Positions 5,558 to 11,673 of a stretch of 11,814 nt of DNA are shown in pieces (position 1 is the stretch's first letter; the number at the start of each line of letters is the position of its first letter). The position numbers and the translations under genes were made by a program. The stretch lies in the NCBI GenBank assembly GCA_012513625.1, contig JAAZBW010000148.1, positions 1 to 11,814 of the forward strand, in the 5' to 3' direction. The stretch comes from Actinomycetales bacterium. Its GTDB lineage: Bacteria; Actinomycetota; Actinomycetes; Actinomycetales; Actinomycetaceae. The notes under the pieces were generated by a model. It saw nothing but the letters and a program-made list of their open reading frames with translations. It was not told where the DNA came from and searched no databases.

Positions 5558-6535
5558 ATGTCAAACCCCGTTCTGTCCCGAGCCTTCGAAGGCCCGGCCA
5601 CCAAGGGGAAGACCCCCGCCGGATACCCGGTGCACCCGGGCTACCAGCCGCAGCCGGGCGGCCAGCAGTCGCAGTGGCAGCAGGCGCCGCAGCAACCCCA
5701 GCAGCAGTGGGGGCAGCAGCCGCAGCAGCCCCAGCAGCAGTGGGGGCAGCAGCCGCAGGGCTGGCAGCAGGCACCGCAGCAGTACGGCTCACCCGAGAGC
5801 CTGCAGCAGGGCTACAACATGCCCTCGCCCACGAATGCGGACATGGGCCGCATGACGGTGGATGACGTGGTGGTGAAGACCGGAACGCTCGTGGGCGTGG
5901 TGGCTGTGGTGGGTGTGATCGCGGCGTTCATCGCGGGGTCGAACCCGAACCTGGTGATGCCGCTGTGGATCGGCGGCCTGATCGGTGGCCTTGTACTCGG
6001 GCTGGTCAACGCGTTCCGCCGGGAGCCCTCGGTGCCGCTGATCATGGCGTACGCCGTGTTTGAGGGCGCGTTCCTCGGAGCCATCTCCTGGTGGGCGAAC
6101 GCCATCGTGCCGGGAGTGGTCATGCAGGCCGTCTTCGCCACGTTCGTGGTGGCGGCCGTGTGCCTCTACCTGTACCGCTCGGGAGCCGTGAAGGTGACGC
6201 AGCGCTTCCAGAGCGTGCTGAAGCTCGCACTGATCTCGTACCTGATCTTCTGCGTGATCAACCTCGGCGTGGTGTTGCTCGCCCCGCAGGTGGGCCTGTT
6301 CGGTATTCGGTCCGTGGAATTCGGCGGAATCGCGCTGGGCCTCGGTATCGGGCTGATTGCCGTGATCATCGCGTCCATGTCGCTGATTGCCGATTTTGAC
6401 TCCATCTCGAAGGGTGTGGCCGCCGGAGTTCCCAGCCGCTACGCGTGGACCGCCGCGTTCGGCATCACCGTCACTCTTGTGTGGATGTACATCGAGATCC
6501 TCAGGATCCTGCTCATCCTCTTCTCGAACGACTAG
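5558..6535 (+). CDS. Bax inhibitor-1/YccA family membrane protein with Q/P/W-rich N terminus
   Basis: The 325-residue integral membrane protein is of the Bax inhibitor-1 superfamily, actinobacterial type (PF12811-like). Characterised relatives are calcium-leak channels or modulators of membrane proteases; the function of this branch is not established. The N terminus MSNPVLSRAFEG is typical of the family. Residues 30-87 are a Gln/Pro/Trp-rich cytosolic tract with two exact PQQPQQQWGQQ units (44-54, 55-65). About seven hydrophobic segments follow (108-126, 134-150, 160-178, 186-206, 221-242, 256-277, 298-320). The characteristic AVFEGAFLGAIS (166-177) and ADFDSI (278-283) carry the conserved Glu and Asp residues of the putative proton/calcium site. 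ATG 5558 is supported by GAGGAG (5546-5551) six bases upstream; the open frame is longer but runs into the kinase. It is divergent from the kinase across a 91-bp gap and ends before a strong terminator. Confidence 0.92.
   Translation: MSNPVLSRAFEGPATKGKTPAGYPVHPGYQPQPGGQQSQWQQAPQQPQQQWGQQPQQPQQQWGQQPQGWQQAPQQYGSPESLQQGYNMPSPTNADMGRMTVDDVVVKTGTLVGVVAVVGVIAAFIAGSNPNLVMPLWIGGLIGGLVLGLVNAFRREPSVPLIMAYAVFEGAFLGAISWWANAIVPGVVMQAVFATFVVAAVCLYLYRSGAVKVTQRFQSVLKLALISYLIFCVINLGVVLLAPQVGLFGIRSVEFGGIALGLGIGLIAVIIASMSLIADFDSISKGVAAGVPSRYAWTAAFGITVTLVWMYIEILRILLILFSND
5687..5758 (+). repeat. 33-bp in-frame tandem repeat (PQQPQQQWGQQ units)
   Basis: Two 33-bp units (5687-5719 and 5720-5752) differ at a single synonymous base (CAA versus CAG) and are followed by the start of a third (CCGCAG, 5753-5758). 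Related but degenerate Q/W units flank them. The near identity suggests recent slippage-type expansion, and copy number may vary between strains. Confidence 0.9.
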
Positions 6536-6599
6536 ACCGGCAGCATCCTTTCGCTCCCACATCCCGGCAGGGCCGGGCAAGTGTGACGGATACCAAGTG

Positions 6600-6643
6600 G
6601 CCCGGGGGATCAGTTATCTGATCCCCCGGGCTATGATTTTTTT
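6600..6643 (+). terminator. Rho-independent terminator after the Bax inhibitor-1 gene
   Basis: GCCCGGGGGATCAG (6600-6613) and CTGATCCCCCGGGC (6618-6631) form a perfect 14-bp stem with a TTAT loop, followed after TATGA by seven T residues (6637-6643). It lies 64 bases past the stop. The T-run overlaps TATGAT (6632-6637), which resembles a -10 box and might start the FKBP transcript. Confidence 0.93.
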
Positions 6644-6704
6644 ACTGCGCATAGCCGCCTGAGGCGCCTGATTGTGCGGGGGAGAGGCAAACTGAAGGGG
6701 ATAA

Positions 6705-7112
6705 ATGACTGCGCTCGTTCTGCCCGAGATCCAGGGTGAGTTTGGAACCAAGCCCGAGATTTCGTTCCCGACCCCGGAGCCGCCGTCGGGGTTGCAGGTC
6801 CAGGTACTGAGGCCGGGCCACGGCGTTGTGGTGGAGGCCGGCCGTGAGATCGAGGTGAACTACCTCGGCCAGATCTGGGACGGCCGTGTGTTCGACAACT
6901 CGTACGATCGCGGCCAGCCCCTCACCTTCCCGATCGGCGTGGGCATGGTCATCAAGGGCTGGGACCACGGCCTCGTGGGCCAGCAGGTGGGGGCTCGTGT
7001 GCTCCTCTCGATCCCTCCCCAGTACGGGTACGGCGCGCGTGGCATGCCGCAGGCCGGGATCCGCGGCGCAGACACCCTCGTGTTTGTGGTGGACATCCTC
7101 AACGCGCGCTAG
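6705..7112 (+). CDS. FKBP-type peptidyl-prolyl cis-trans isomerase
   Basis: The 135-residue single-domain FKBP catalyses cis-trans isomerisation of peptide bonds before proline. There is no signal peptide or lipobox, so it should be cytoplasmic. The catalytic domain covers about 28-134. Counterparts of the human FKBP12 pocket are all present: Y53 (VNYLG), F63-D64 (VFDNS), F75, V82-I83, W86 (VIKGWDHGL), Y107 or Y109 (PPQYGYG) and F127. The N-terminal extension, EFGTKPEISFP followed by a Pro-rich stretch, is typical of actinobacterial cytosolic FKBPs. ATG 6705 has AAGGGG (6695-6700) four bases upstream. It follows the terminator of the previous gene and lies 82 bp before nhaA on the same strand, with no terminator seen between them, so read-through into nhaA is possible. 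Client proteins are unknown. Confidence 0.95.
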   Translation: MTALVLPEIQGEFGTKPEISFPTPEPPSGLQVQVLRPGHGVVVEAGREIEVNYLGQIWDGRVFDNSYDRGQPLTFPIGVGMVIKGWDHGLVGQQVGARVLLSIPPQYGYGARGMPQAGIRGADTLVFVVDILNAR

Positions 7113-7140
7113 GACAATATCCAGGGGAAAAATCGAATAG

Positions 7141-7190
7141 GTGTGCCGGGAAGTCTGGTCGGCGAGTTCATCCTCAACCGACCCAAGGAG
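7141..7190 (+). promoter_or_regulatory. Candidate switch-like RNA leader of nhaA
   Basis: Two exclusive stems can form directly before nhaA. Stem A is GCCGG (7145-7149) with TCGGC (7159-7163). Stem B is GGTCGG (7157-7162) with CCGACC (7178-7183), perfect over 6 bp and ending one base before the AAGGAG ribosome binding site (7185-7190). The bases 7157-7162 are shared, so A and B compete, and B would crowd the ribosome binding site. nhaA leaders in other bacteria include known cation-sensing riboswitches (nhaA-I/nhaA-II motifs, reported as Li+/Na+ responsive). I cannot confirm that this belongs to either class; the pairings are seen and the function is inferred. Confidence 0.4.
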
Positions 7191-7194
7191 ACCC

Positions 7195-8490
7195 ATGGCC
7201 CCCGAACGAGCGAAGCCTCCCCACCAGCCTGATCCCGCCCGAGTGCCGCGAACCGGTTCTCACCCCACCCCACGCCCGTCCTTCACGGACCGCCTCCGTA
7301 ATGACACCGTTGCCGGTGTGGTGCTCCTCGTGGCCGTTGTGGTGGCGTTGGTGTGGGCGAACAGCCCGTGGCAGGACGGGTACCACCGGGTCTCCGAGAC
7401 CCTGATCGGTCCACGGGCGATCGGCCTCGAGATGCCGATCGGCCAGTGGGCCGCCGACGGCCTGCTTGCCATCTTCTTCTTCGTGGTGGGACTCGAACTG
7501 AAGTCCGAGTTCGTCACTGGAGCCCTCCGGAGCGTTCGGGCGGCGCTGCTTCCCGTCCTCGCCGCCGTGTGCGGGATGGTGGTTCCGGCGCTCGTGTACA
7601 CCACCGTCCAACTCGTCTCCGAGGGGGGCCAGACCCAGGGTTGGGCGATCCCCACCGCCACAGACATCGCTTTTGCGGTGGCACTCCTCGGACTCCTGGG
7701 CAGGGGAATGCCGTCCGGGGTACGCGTGTTCCTCATGACGCTCGCCGTGATCGACGACCTGCTGGCCATCATCGTGATCGCGATCTTCTACTCCTCCGAT
7801 CTCGACTTCGGGGCGCTTGCCGGGTCCTTCCTGGTGATCGCCCTGTTCGCCCTGCTGGTTCGTGCCCGGGGCATTCCCTGGTGGCTCCTCCTCCTCGTGG
7901 GCGTGGTTGCCTGGGCCCTCATGTTCCGTTCCGGAGTCCACGCCACCATCGCCGGCGTTGCCCTCGGCATGGTGGTGCCCGCGCGAAGCCGGGCCGCCGG
8001 GACCGCGGCACCCACGCAGAGATATGCCCACGCGATCCAGCCGCTCTCCAACGGGATGGTCCTCCCGTCGTTCGCCTTCTTCGCTTCCGGCGTCACCATC
8101 ACGGGAGGGCTCGCGATGCTGGCGGACCCGGTGGCGGTTGGGGTGATTCTGGGCCTCGTGGCTGGCAAGGTGATCGGCATCTTCGGTGGGGTGGCCCTGA
8201 TGACCCGCTTCACTCCGCTCCGGTTGACTGACGGGGTGCGGCTGGGAGACATCCTCGCCACCTCGTTCCTGGCGGGGATCGGCTTCACGGTCTCGCTCCT
8301 GATCGCCACACTCAGCTTCGGCGGCACGGAGTGGGACGGCGTCAGCAAGTTGGCCGTGGTGGCGGGCTCCGCCATCTCCGCAACGCTGGCAGCCGTGGCA
8401 CTTCGCGTGCGGGTGGCCTCCAACAGGCGCGAAGCGGCTCGACAGGCGTGCGAGCACGGCGATGAGGGCACGGGTGGGGCGGCGCAATGA
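7195..8490 (+). CDS. nhaA: Na+/H+ antiporter NhaA
   Basis: The 431-residue inner-membrane antiporter exports Na+ (or Li+) in exchange for protons, giving pH and salt homeostasis. It aligns by eye with E. coli NhaA. PTATDIAFA (153-161) carries D157 and LAVIDDLLAI (183-192) carries the ion-binding pair D187-D188 (E. coli D133, D163, D164). K325 in GLVAGKVIGIF corresponds to K300. Other family strings are LLAIFFFVVGLELKSE (90-105), FASGV (296-300) and FLAGIGFTVSLLIA (358-371). About 12 membrane segments are visible. The N-terminal 35 residues and C-terminal 30 are hydrophilic and Pro/Arg- or Glu/Gly-rich, slightly longer than in E. coli (388 residues). ATG 7195 has AAGGAG four bases upstream; the open frame extends to GTG 7141, but that start lacks a ribosome binding site and falls in the structured leader. 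It may be cotranscribed with the FKBP gene. Confidence 0.97.
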   Translation: MAPERAKPPHQPDPARVPRTGSHPTPRPSFTDRLRNDTVAGVVLLVAVVVALVWANSPWQDGYHRVSETLIGPRAIGLEMPIGQWAADGLLAIFFFVVGLELKSEFVTGALRSVRAALLPVLAAVCGMVVPALVYTTVQLVSEGGQTQGWAIPTATDIAFAVALLGLLGRGMPSGVRVFLMTLAVIDDLLAIIVIAIFYSSDLDFGALAGSFLVIALFALLVRARGIPWWLLLLVGVVAWALMFRSGVHATIAGVALGMVVPARSRAAGTAAPTQRYAHAIQPLSNGMVLPSFAFFASGVTITGGLAMLADPVAVGVILGLVAGKVIGIFGGVALMTRFTPLRLTDGVRLGDILATSFLAGIGFTVSLLIATLSFGGTEWDGVSKLAVVAGSAISATLAAVALRVRVASNRREAARQACEHGDEGTGGAAQ

Positions 8491-8561
8491 CCGGTTCAGG
8501 AGCCCCGAATGGAGGACGAGAGGAGCGTCAGGAATGCCACAACCCACTGATGTCCATTTCG

Positions 8562-8570
8562 TGAGATAAT
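8562..8570 (+). promoter_or_regulatory. Extended -10 promoter of carD
   Basis: TGA-GATAAT forms an extended -10 element (TGN followed by a hexamer matching TATAAT at five of six bases) in a small AT-rich island 72 bases past the nhaA stop. No clear -35 is seen, which fits extended -10 promoters. The start site would be near 8577, giving a leader of about 140 nt for carD. Confidence 0.55.
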
Positions 8571-8600
8571 GGTTCCACGAGTACACGAAAACCCGCGGCG

Positions 8601-8621
8601 CCACCCTTCAGTGAGGGTTGG
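8601..8621 (+). other. Hairpin in the carD leader
   Basis: CCACCCT (8601-8607) pairs with AGGGTTGG (8614-8621) with one bulged T and a 6-base loop. It sits about 25 nt after the predicted transcription start and before the upstream ORF. No T-tract follows, so it is not a simple terminator. Confidence 0.4.
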
Positions 8622-8660
8622 CACGGGCCGCGCCAACCGGGCCACGCGTGGAGGAACCGC

Positions 8661-8705
8661 GTGAGCATCCGGCGCGCTGGCCGCCCGCGGAGTGCCGAGG
8701 AGTAA
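8661..8705 (+). CDS. Putative 14-codon leader peptide upstream of carD
   Basis: A GTG start with GGAGG (8650-8654) six bases upstream opens a short frame encoding MSIRRAGRPRSAEE, ending at TAA 8703-8705. The stop is 10 bases before the carD GTG, in a different frame. Its ribosome binding site is better than that of carD (AAGAGGT), so ribosomes may translate it first and reach carD by coupling or reinitiation. Four of its 14 residues are Arg. No leader peptide for carD is known to me, and so short a frame could be chance; the strong, correctly spaced ribosome binding site is the main support. Confidence 0.45.
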   Translation: MSIRRAGRPRSAEE

Positions 8706-8715
8706 GAGGTCATAC

Positions 8716-9243
8716 GTGGAGCTTTTCCAGGGTCAGGTCGTTGCGCATCCCCACCACGGTCCCGCTCGGGTAACGGGTTTTTCCGAGCGCACTATCAGGG
8801 GTGAGGTCATGCGCTACGCCCGTCTGGAGGTGAAGGGGACCGGCATGGTGGTGGGCATCCCGGTGGACCGTGCAGAGGAGATCGGCGTTCGCGCCCTCCT
8901 CGATGGTGAGGAGATGAACCGCCTGTTCGGCATCCTCGTGGAGGATTCCGGCCCAGAGGAGACGGGCTGGTCCCGCCGCATCAAGGCGGAGATCCAGCTG
9001 CTCCGCTCGGGAGACATGTTCAAGATCGCCATCATGGTCCGCGACCTGACGCGCCGTCAGGATGACCGTGGACTCTCGCTCGCCGAGAAGGATCTGCTGC
9101 GCGATGCGTCCCAGCCGCTCGTGAACGAGGTGGCCCTCTGCATGGAGGTCTCGCCCGAGGACGCGCAGGTGGCGGTGGACGCCGCGATCCTGAAGCGCGA
9201 GCTTCCGGACTGCATCGAGGTGCCGGTGGCCAAGGCCGTCTGA
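8716..9243 (+). CDS. carD: CarD family transcription regulator
   Basis: The 175-residue protein binds RNA polymerase and stabilises open promoter complexes; in mycobacteria it is essential and controls rRNA and many housekeeping promoters. The N-terminal RNA polymerase-interaction domain (1 to about 60) starts FQGQVVAHPHHGPARV, matching the actinobacterial VVYPHHGAALV consensus. The C-terminal helical DNA-binding domain (about 75-165) has GWSRRIKAEIQLLRSGD and VVRDL-like MVRDLTRRQDDRGLS. With GTG 8716 as start, the conserved upstream-fork-wedging tryptophan falls at W85, the number I recall for M. tuberculosis CarD. This supports the start over GTG 8692, which has no ribosome binding site. 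AAGAGGT (8704-8710) is five bases upstream. The C terminus is about a dozen residues longer than the mycobacterial protein. A long leader with an upstream ORF precedes it, and a very long inverted repeat ends the transcript. Confidence 0.95.
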   Translation: MELFQGQVVAHPHHGPARVTGFSERTIRGEVMRYARLEVKGTGMVVGIPVDRAEEIGVRALLDGEEMNRLFGILVEDSGPEETGWSRRIKAEIQLLRSGDMFKIAIMVRDLTRRQDDRGLSLAEKDLLRDASQPLVNEVALCMEVSPEDAQVAVDAAILKRELPDCIEVPVAKAV

Positions 9244-9253
9244 CCTCGCCCAC

Positions 9254-9303
9254 GCAAGCAGGAGGGGCCTCCCGGACAAACCCGGGAGGCCCCTCCTGCT
9301 TGC
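9254..9303. terminator. Bidirectional hairpin terminator between carD and msrA
   Basis: A 22-bp arm starting GCAAGCAGGAGG (9254-9275) is perfectly complementary to 9282-9303, with the 6-base loop ACAAAC. It begins 11 bases after the carD stop and ends 12 bases before the msrA stop, so it serves both convergent genes. It lacks a T-tract on either strand, as is common for high-GC actinobacterial terminators. Confidence 0.9.
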
Positions 9304-9314
9304 CAGTTGGCGCG

Positions 9315-9941
9315 CTACTTGTCGTTCAGGTCCGGGAACGGAACGCCCGTCTTCGCATGGCAGCGATACCCGTTCGGGTGTTTCACCAGGTACTGCTGGT
9401 GGTACTCCTCCGCGAAGTAGAACGGGCCCACCTCCTTGGCCGGCAGGATCTCGGTCACGATCGGCCCGAGGTCCTCCTCGTCAAGCGCCTCCTGGTAGGT
9501 CTGCCGGGTGGAGAGTGCCTCGTTCAGTTGCGTGTCGTTCGTGACGAAGATGGCCGAGCGGTACTGGGACCCGATGTCATTCCCCTGACGGTCCAGGGTC
9601 GTGGGATCGTGCGACTCCCAGAACTCCTGCAGGATGTCTGCCACGTTCGTGGTCGAAGGGTCATACTCCACGCGCACCGTCTCCGCATGGCCGGTGGCTC
9701 CCGTGCACACCTGCTCGTACGTGGGTCGCTCTGTGGTGCCTCCCATGTAGCCGACGGCGGTGCTCAGCACGTCCGGGCGCTCCCACATGATCTCCTCGAC
9801 CCCCCAGAAGCACCCCATGGCCAGGTAGATCACGTCCGTCTCCGACGCACCGTCCCCCGTTGGCCCGCCGGCCGCCTGCAGATCCTCGCCGGGGAGGCGC
9901 CCCGCCGGGCGGCCCGGGTTCATGGGCTGGATGGGCGGCAT
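9315..9941 (-). CDS. msrA: Peptide-methionine (S)-S-oxide reductase MsrA
   Basis: The 208-residue cytoplasmic enzyme reduces the S epimer of methionine sulfoxide in proteins and free methionine, using a catalytic Cys and thioredoxin-type recycling. The active-site motif AMGCFWGVEE (41-50) carries C44. GYMGG (64-68), YEQVCTGATGHAE (75-87) with the conserved GHAE, Y93, FWESHDPTTLDRQGND (107-122) and GSQYRSAIF (124-132) are all family signatures. A likely resolving Cys is C194 in NGYRCHAKTG. The roughly 35-residue N-terminal extension is Pro/Gly-rich and not part of the fold. ATG 9941 has AAGGAG (9947-9952) five bases upstream; the open frame extends further but would overlap the divergent AI-2E gene. 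It is convergent with carD and divergent from the AI-2E gene across 73 bp. Confidence 0.96.
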   Translation of the reverse strand: MPPIQPMNPGRPAGRLPGEDLQAAGGPTGDGASETDVIYLAMGCFWGVEEIMWERPDVLSTAVGYMGGTTERPTYEQVCTGATGHAETVRVEYDPSTTNVADILQEFWESHDPTTLDRQGNDIGSQYRSAIFVTNDTQLNEALSTRQTYQEALDEEDLGPIVTEILPAKEVGPFYFAEEYHQQYLVKHPNGYRCHAKTGVPFPDLNDK

Positions 9942-9982
9942 GGTCACTCCTTGGGTGGGGGGCGGTTGTGCGCCGGGGAAAC

Positions 9983-9988
9983 TAGGCT
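9983..9988 (+). promoter_or_regulatory. Candidate -10 box of the AI-2E transporter gene
   Basis: TAGGCT in the context ACTAGGCTG is identical to the box before the tRNA. A start near 9994-9996 would give a leader of about 20 nt to ATG 10015. No -35 match is seen at normal spacing, so support is limited. Confidence 0.35.
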
Positions 9989-10014
9989 GTCCATGCCTAC
10001 ACTGCCACGAATGA

Positions 10015-11502
10015 ATGTCCGACGAGAACCGAGGGCCCATGCCACCCATGTCCAAGAACATCCGGGAGCGAGTCGAGCGCGTGAAACTCCGCGAACGGGT
10101 GGAGAACCTGGCGCGAGCCCGCGAGGGAGAACACACGCAGCAACGTCCCTACGAGGACGAGGAGATCCACGTGATCGCCCGCGCCAAGAACGCGCCCGAG
10201 ATCGAGGTTCCATGGGCGATCCGCGTCATGGCGTCCTGGTCATGGCGTTCGCTCCTCATCGTGGCGCTCGCGGCCGTGATCGGATTCATCGTGATCCAGC
10301 TCAGCCAGGTGGTGATCCCCGCCCTGATCGCGGTGTTCCTCACGGTGGCACTCGAGCCGCTGGCGAGGTTCTTCCGCACCCGGCTCCGGTTCCCACGGAT
10401 ACTCGCGGCGATCACCACGATCCTCCTCTTCGTGGCCGCAGTGGTCGCGCTCGTCGTGTTCGCTGGCCAGTCGATCGCGATGGGCTTCTCGCGGCTCCGT
10501 GACCAGGCCGTGGCGGGGTTCGATGCCGCGTTGGAGTGGCTCGCCGAGGGCCCGCTCCAGGTCCAGGAGGCGGAGCTTGCCGAGTGGCTCTCGGAGATCC
10601 AGGGGGTCCTGCAGGAGAACGCGACCATGCTGGCCTCCGGCGTCTTTTCCGCCACGTCCTCGATCGTGACTGTGGGCGCCGGCGTCTTCCTCGTGATCTT
10701 CATGGGGATCTTCTTCCTCATGGACGGCCGGAGGATCTGGATCTGGTTCATCCGGCTGCTGCCCCAGAACTGGCGCGGCAATGTCCACGAGGCCTCCATC
10801 CGCAGCTACGTCACGCTCTCCGGTTACGTGAAGGCCCAGGTCCTCGTGGCCCTCATCGACGCGATCGGTATCGCGGGCGGTGCCTTCTTCCTCGGCGTCC
10901 AGCTGTGGCTCCCGATCGGCGTGCTCGTGTTCCTCGCCTCGTTCATCCCGATCGTGGGTGCCGTGCTCTCCGGCACGGTTGCCTGCCTCGTGGCGCTCGT
11001 GGACCAGGGCCTCTCCGCCGCCGTGATCCTCCTGATCGTGGTGCTTGCGGTCCAACAGATCGAGTCGAACATCCTCCAGCCGCTGATCATGGGCTCGAAC
11101 GTCTCCCTCCACCCGGTGGCCGTGCTGCTCGGCGTTGCTGCGGGAACGTTCCTCGCCGGCATCACGGGCGCCGTGTTCGCCGTGCCGCTGATGGCGTTCG
11201 TCAACACGTTCATGCTCTATCTCTCGGGTCATGACAAGTTCCCGCGCCTCGCCACCGATCCCGATCGACCCGGCGGCGCACCCGGAACGCTGCACGAGCA
11301 GGTCCGATCCTCCTACGGGTACGCGACGGACGCCGAGTTCCAGGAACGCCACCACCTCGACGACTACGTGACGGGTTCCGAGTACGACCTCCGCTTCGCC
11401 GGCGACCAGTCGTCCGGCGGGCGGGCGAAGCCGGTGGGCTCGGTGGCAGTCAACGCCCCGGACGGGGGAGACGACGACGAGACCCGGCCCCCGTCGTCGT
11501 AA
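10015..11502 (+). CDS. AI-2E family transporter (PerM/TqsA-like permease)
   Basis: The 495-residue membrane protein belongs to the AI-2E family (PF01594). Members have been linked to autoinducer-2 export, Na+(Li+)/H+ antiport and other efflux; the substrate here cannot be read from sequence. Residues 1-72 are hydrophilic and Arg/Glu-rich. About eight hydrophobic segments follow (77-97, 98-113, 130-151, 214-235, 275-297, 299-329, 334-347, 365-403). Family motifs are FIPIVGA (310-316), QQIESNILQPLIMG (347-360), HPVAVLLGV (366-374) and GAVFAVPL (385-392). The large loop 155-210 is usual for the family. The C-terminal tail (404-495) is hydrophilic and ends GDDDETRPPSS, encoded by a GACGAC hairpin repeat. 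ATG 10015 lacks a ribosome binding site; ATG 10039 (GAGGG three bases upstream) or ATG 10048 are possible, so the exact start is uncertain. It is convergent with greA. Confidence 0.9.
   Translation: MSDENRGPMPPMSKNIRERVERVKLRERVENLARAREGEHTQQRPYEDEEIHVIARAKNAPEIEVPWAIRVMASWSWRSLLIVALAAVIGFIVIQLSQVVIPALIAVFLTVALEPLARFFRTRLRFPRILAAITTILLFVAAVVALVVFAGQSIAMGFSRLRDQAVAGFDAALEWLAEGPLQVQEAELAEWLSEIQGVLQENATMLASGVFSATSSIVTVGAGVFLVIFMGIFFLMDGRRIWIWFIRLLPQNWRGNVHEASIRSYVTLSGYVKAQVLVALIDAIGIAGGAFFLGVQLWLPIGVLVFLASFIPIVGAVLSGTVACLVALVDQGLSAAVILLIVVLAVQQIESNILQPLIMGSNVSLHPVAVLLGVAAGTFLAGITGAVFAVPLMAFVNTFMLYLSGHDKFPRLATDPDRPGGAPGTLHEQVRSSYGYATDAEFQERHHLDDYVTGSEYDLRFAGDQSSGGRAKPVGSVAVNAPDGGDDDETRPPSS
11471..11500. 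repeat. ACGACGACG/CGTCGTCGT hairpin at the 3' end of the AI-2E gene
   Basis: ACGACGACG (11471-11479) pairs perfectly with CGTCGTCGT (11492-11500) around a 12-base loop. The loop contains ACCCGGCCC, the same core and the same loop length as the hairpins at 1734-1761 and 1787-1814. The right arm runs into the stop codon TAA (11500-11502), so the repeat supplies the last codons of the protein. Confidence 0.7.
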
Positions 11503-11517
11503 TCACCGGGAGTGGGC

Positions 11518-11545
11518 CGACGACGCAGGGTGGGTTGCGTCGTCG
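11518..11545. repeat. CGACGACGCA/TGCGTCGTCG hairpin after the AI-2E gene
   Basis: A perfect 10-bp stem (11518-11527 with 11536-11545) encloses the loop GGGTGGGT. Its right side continues the pattern of the other units: the complement of 11532-11544 reads GACGACGCAACCC, also found at 1788-1800. It lies 15 bases after the AI-2E stop and may act as a terminator. The rest of 11546-11633 has only a small CACTC/GAGTG stem near 11554-11569 and no gene. Confidence 0.65.
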
Positions 11546-11633
11546 AGCTCACCCACTCGCGGGGGAGTGACGATGGGGGAACCCGGTCCGGCCGCGGCGC
11601 GTGACCGGCAGGGATCCTCGCCTGGAGACAGCA

Positions 11634-11665
11634 AAGCGGTGGGCCGGAAACCCGGCCCACCGCTT
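11634..11665 (-). terminator. Terminator hairpin downstream of greA
   Basis: AAGCGGTGGGCCGG (11634-11647) and CCGGCCCACCGCTT (11652-11665) form a perfect 14-bp stem with a 4-base loop, 8 bases past the greA stop in that gene's direction. On the minus strand it is followed by only a weak T-rich stretch (TGCTGTCT). It could also stop AI-2E transcripts. Confidence 0.85.
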
Positions 11666-11673
11666 CACGATGT

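Noticed and set aside
7141..7194. N-terminal extension of NhaA to GTG 7141
   Set aside because: No ribosome binding site, while ATG 7195 has AAGGAG at good spacing; the region fits an RNA leader better.
8509..8550. 13-codon frame directly after nhaA (ATG with AGGAG six bases upstream)
   Set aside because: It would lie before the predicted carD promoter and has no conserved feature; one good ribosome-binding-like string in purine-rich DNA is weak evidence.
7174..8604. 476-codon minus-strand open frame antisense to nhaA
   Set aside because: Its His/Glu/Arg/Gly-rich product mirrors the codon use of nhaA and has no recognisable domain.
10240..11355. 371-codon minus-strand open frame antisense to the AI-2E gene
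   Set aside because: Charged His/Glu/Arg-rich product without motifs; the sense frame encodes a clear membrane protein.
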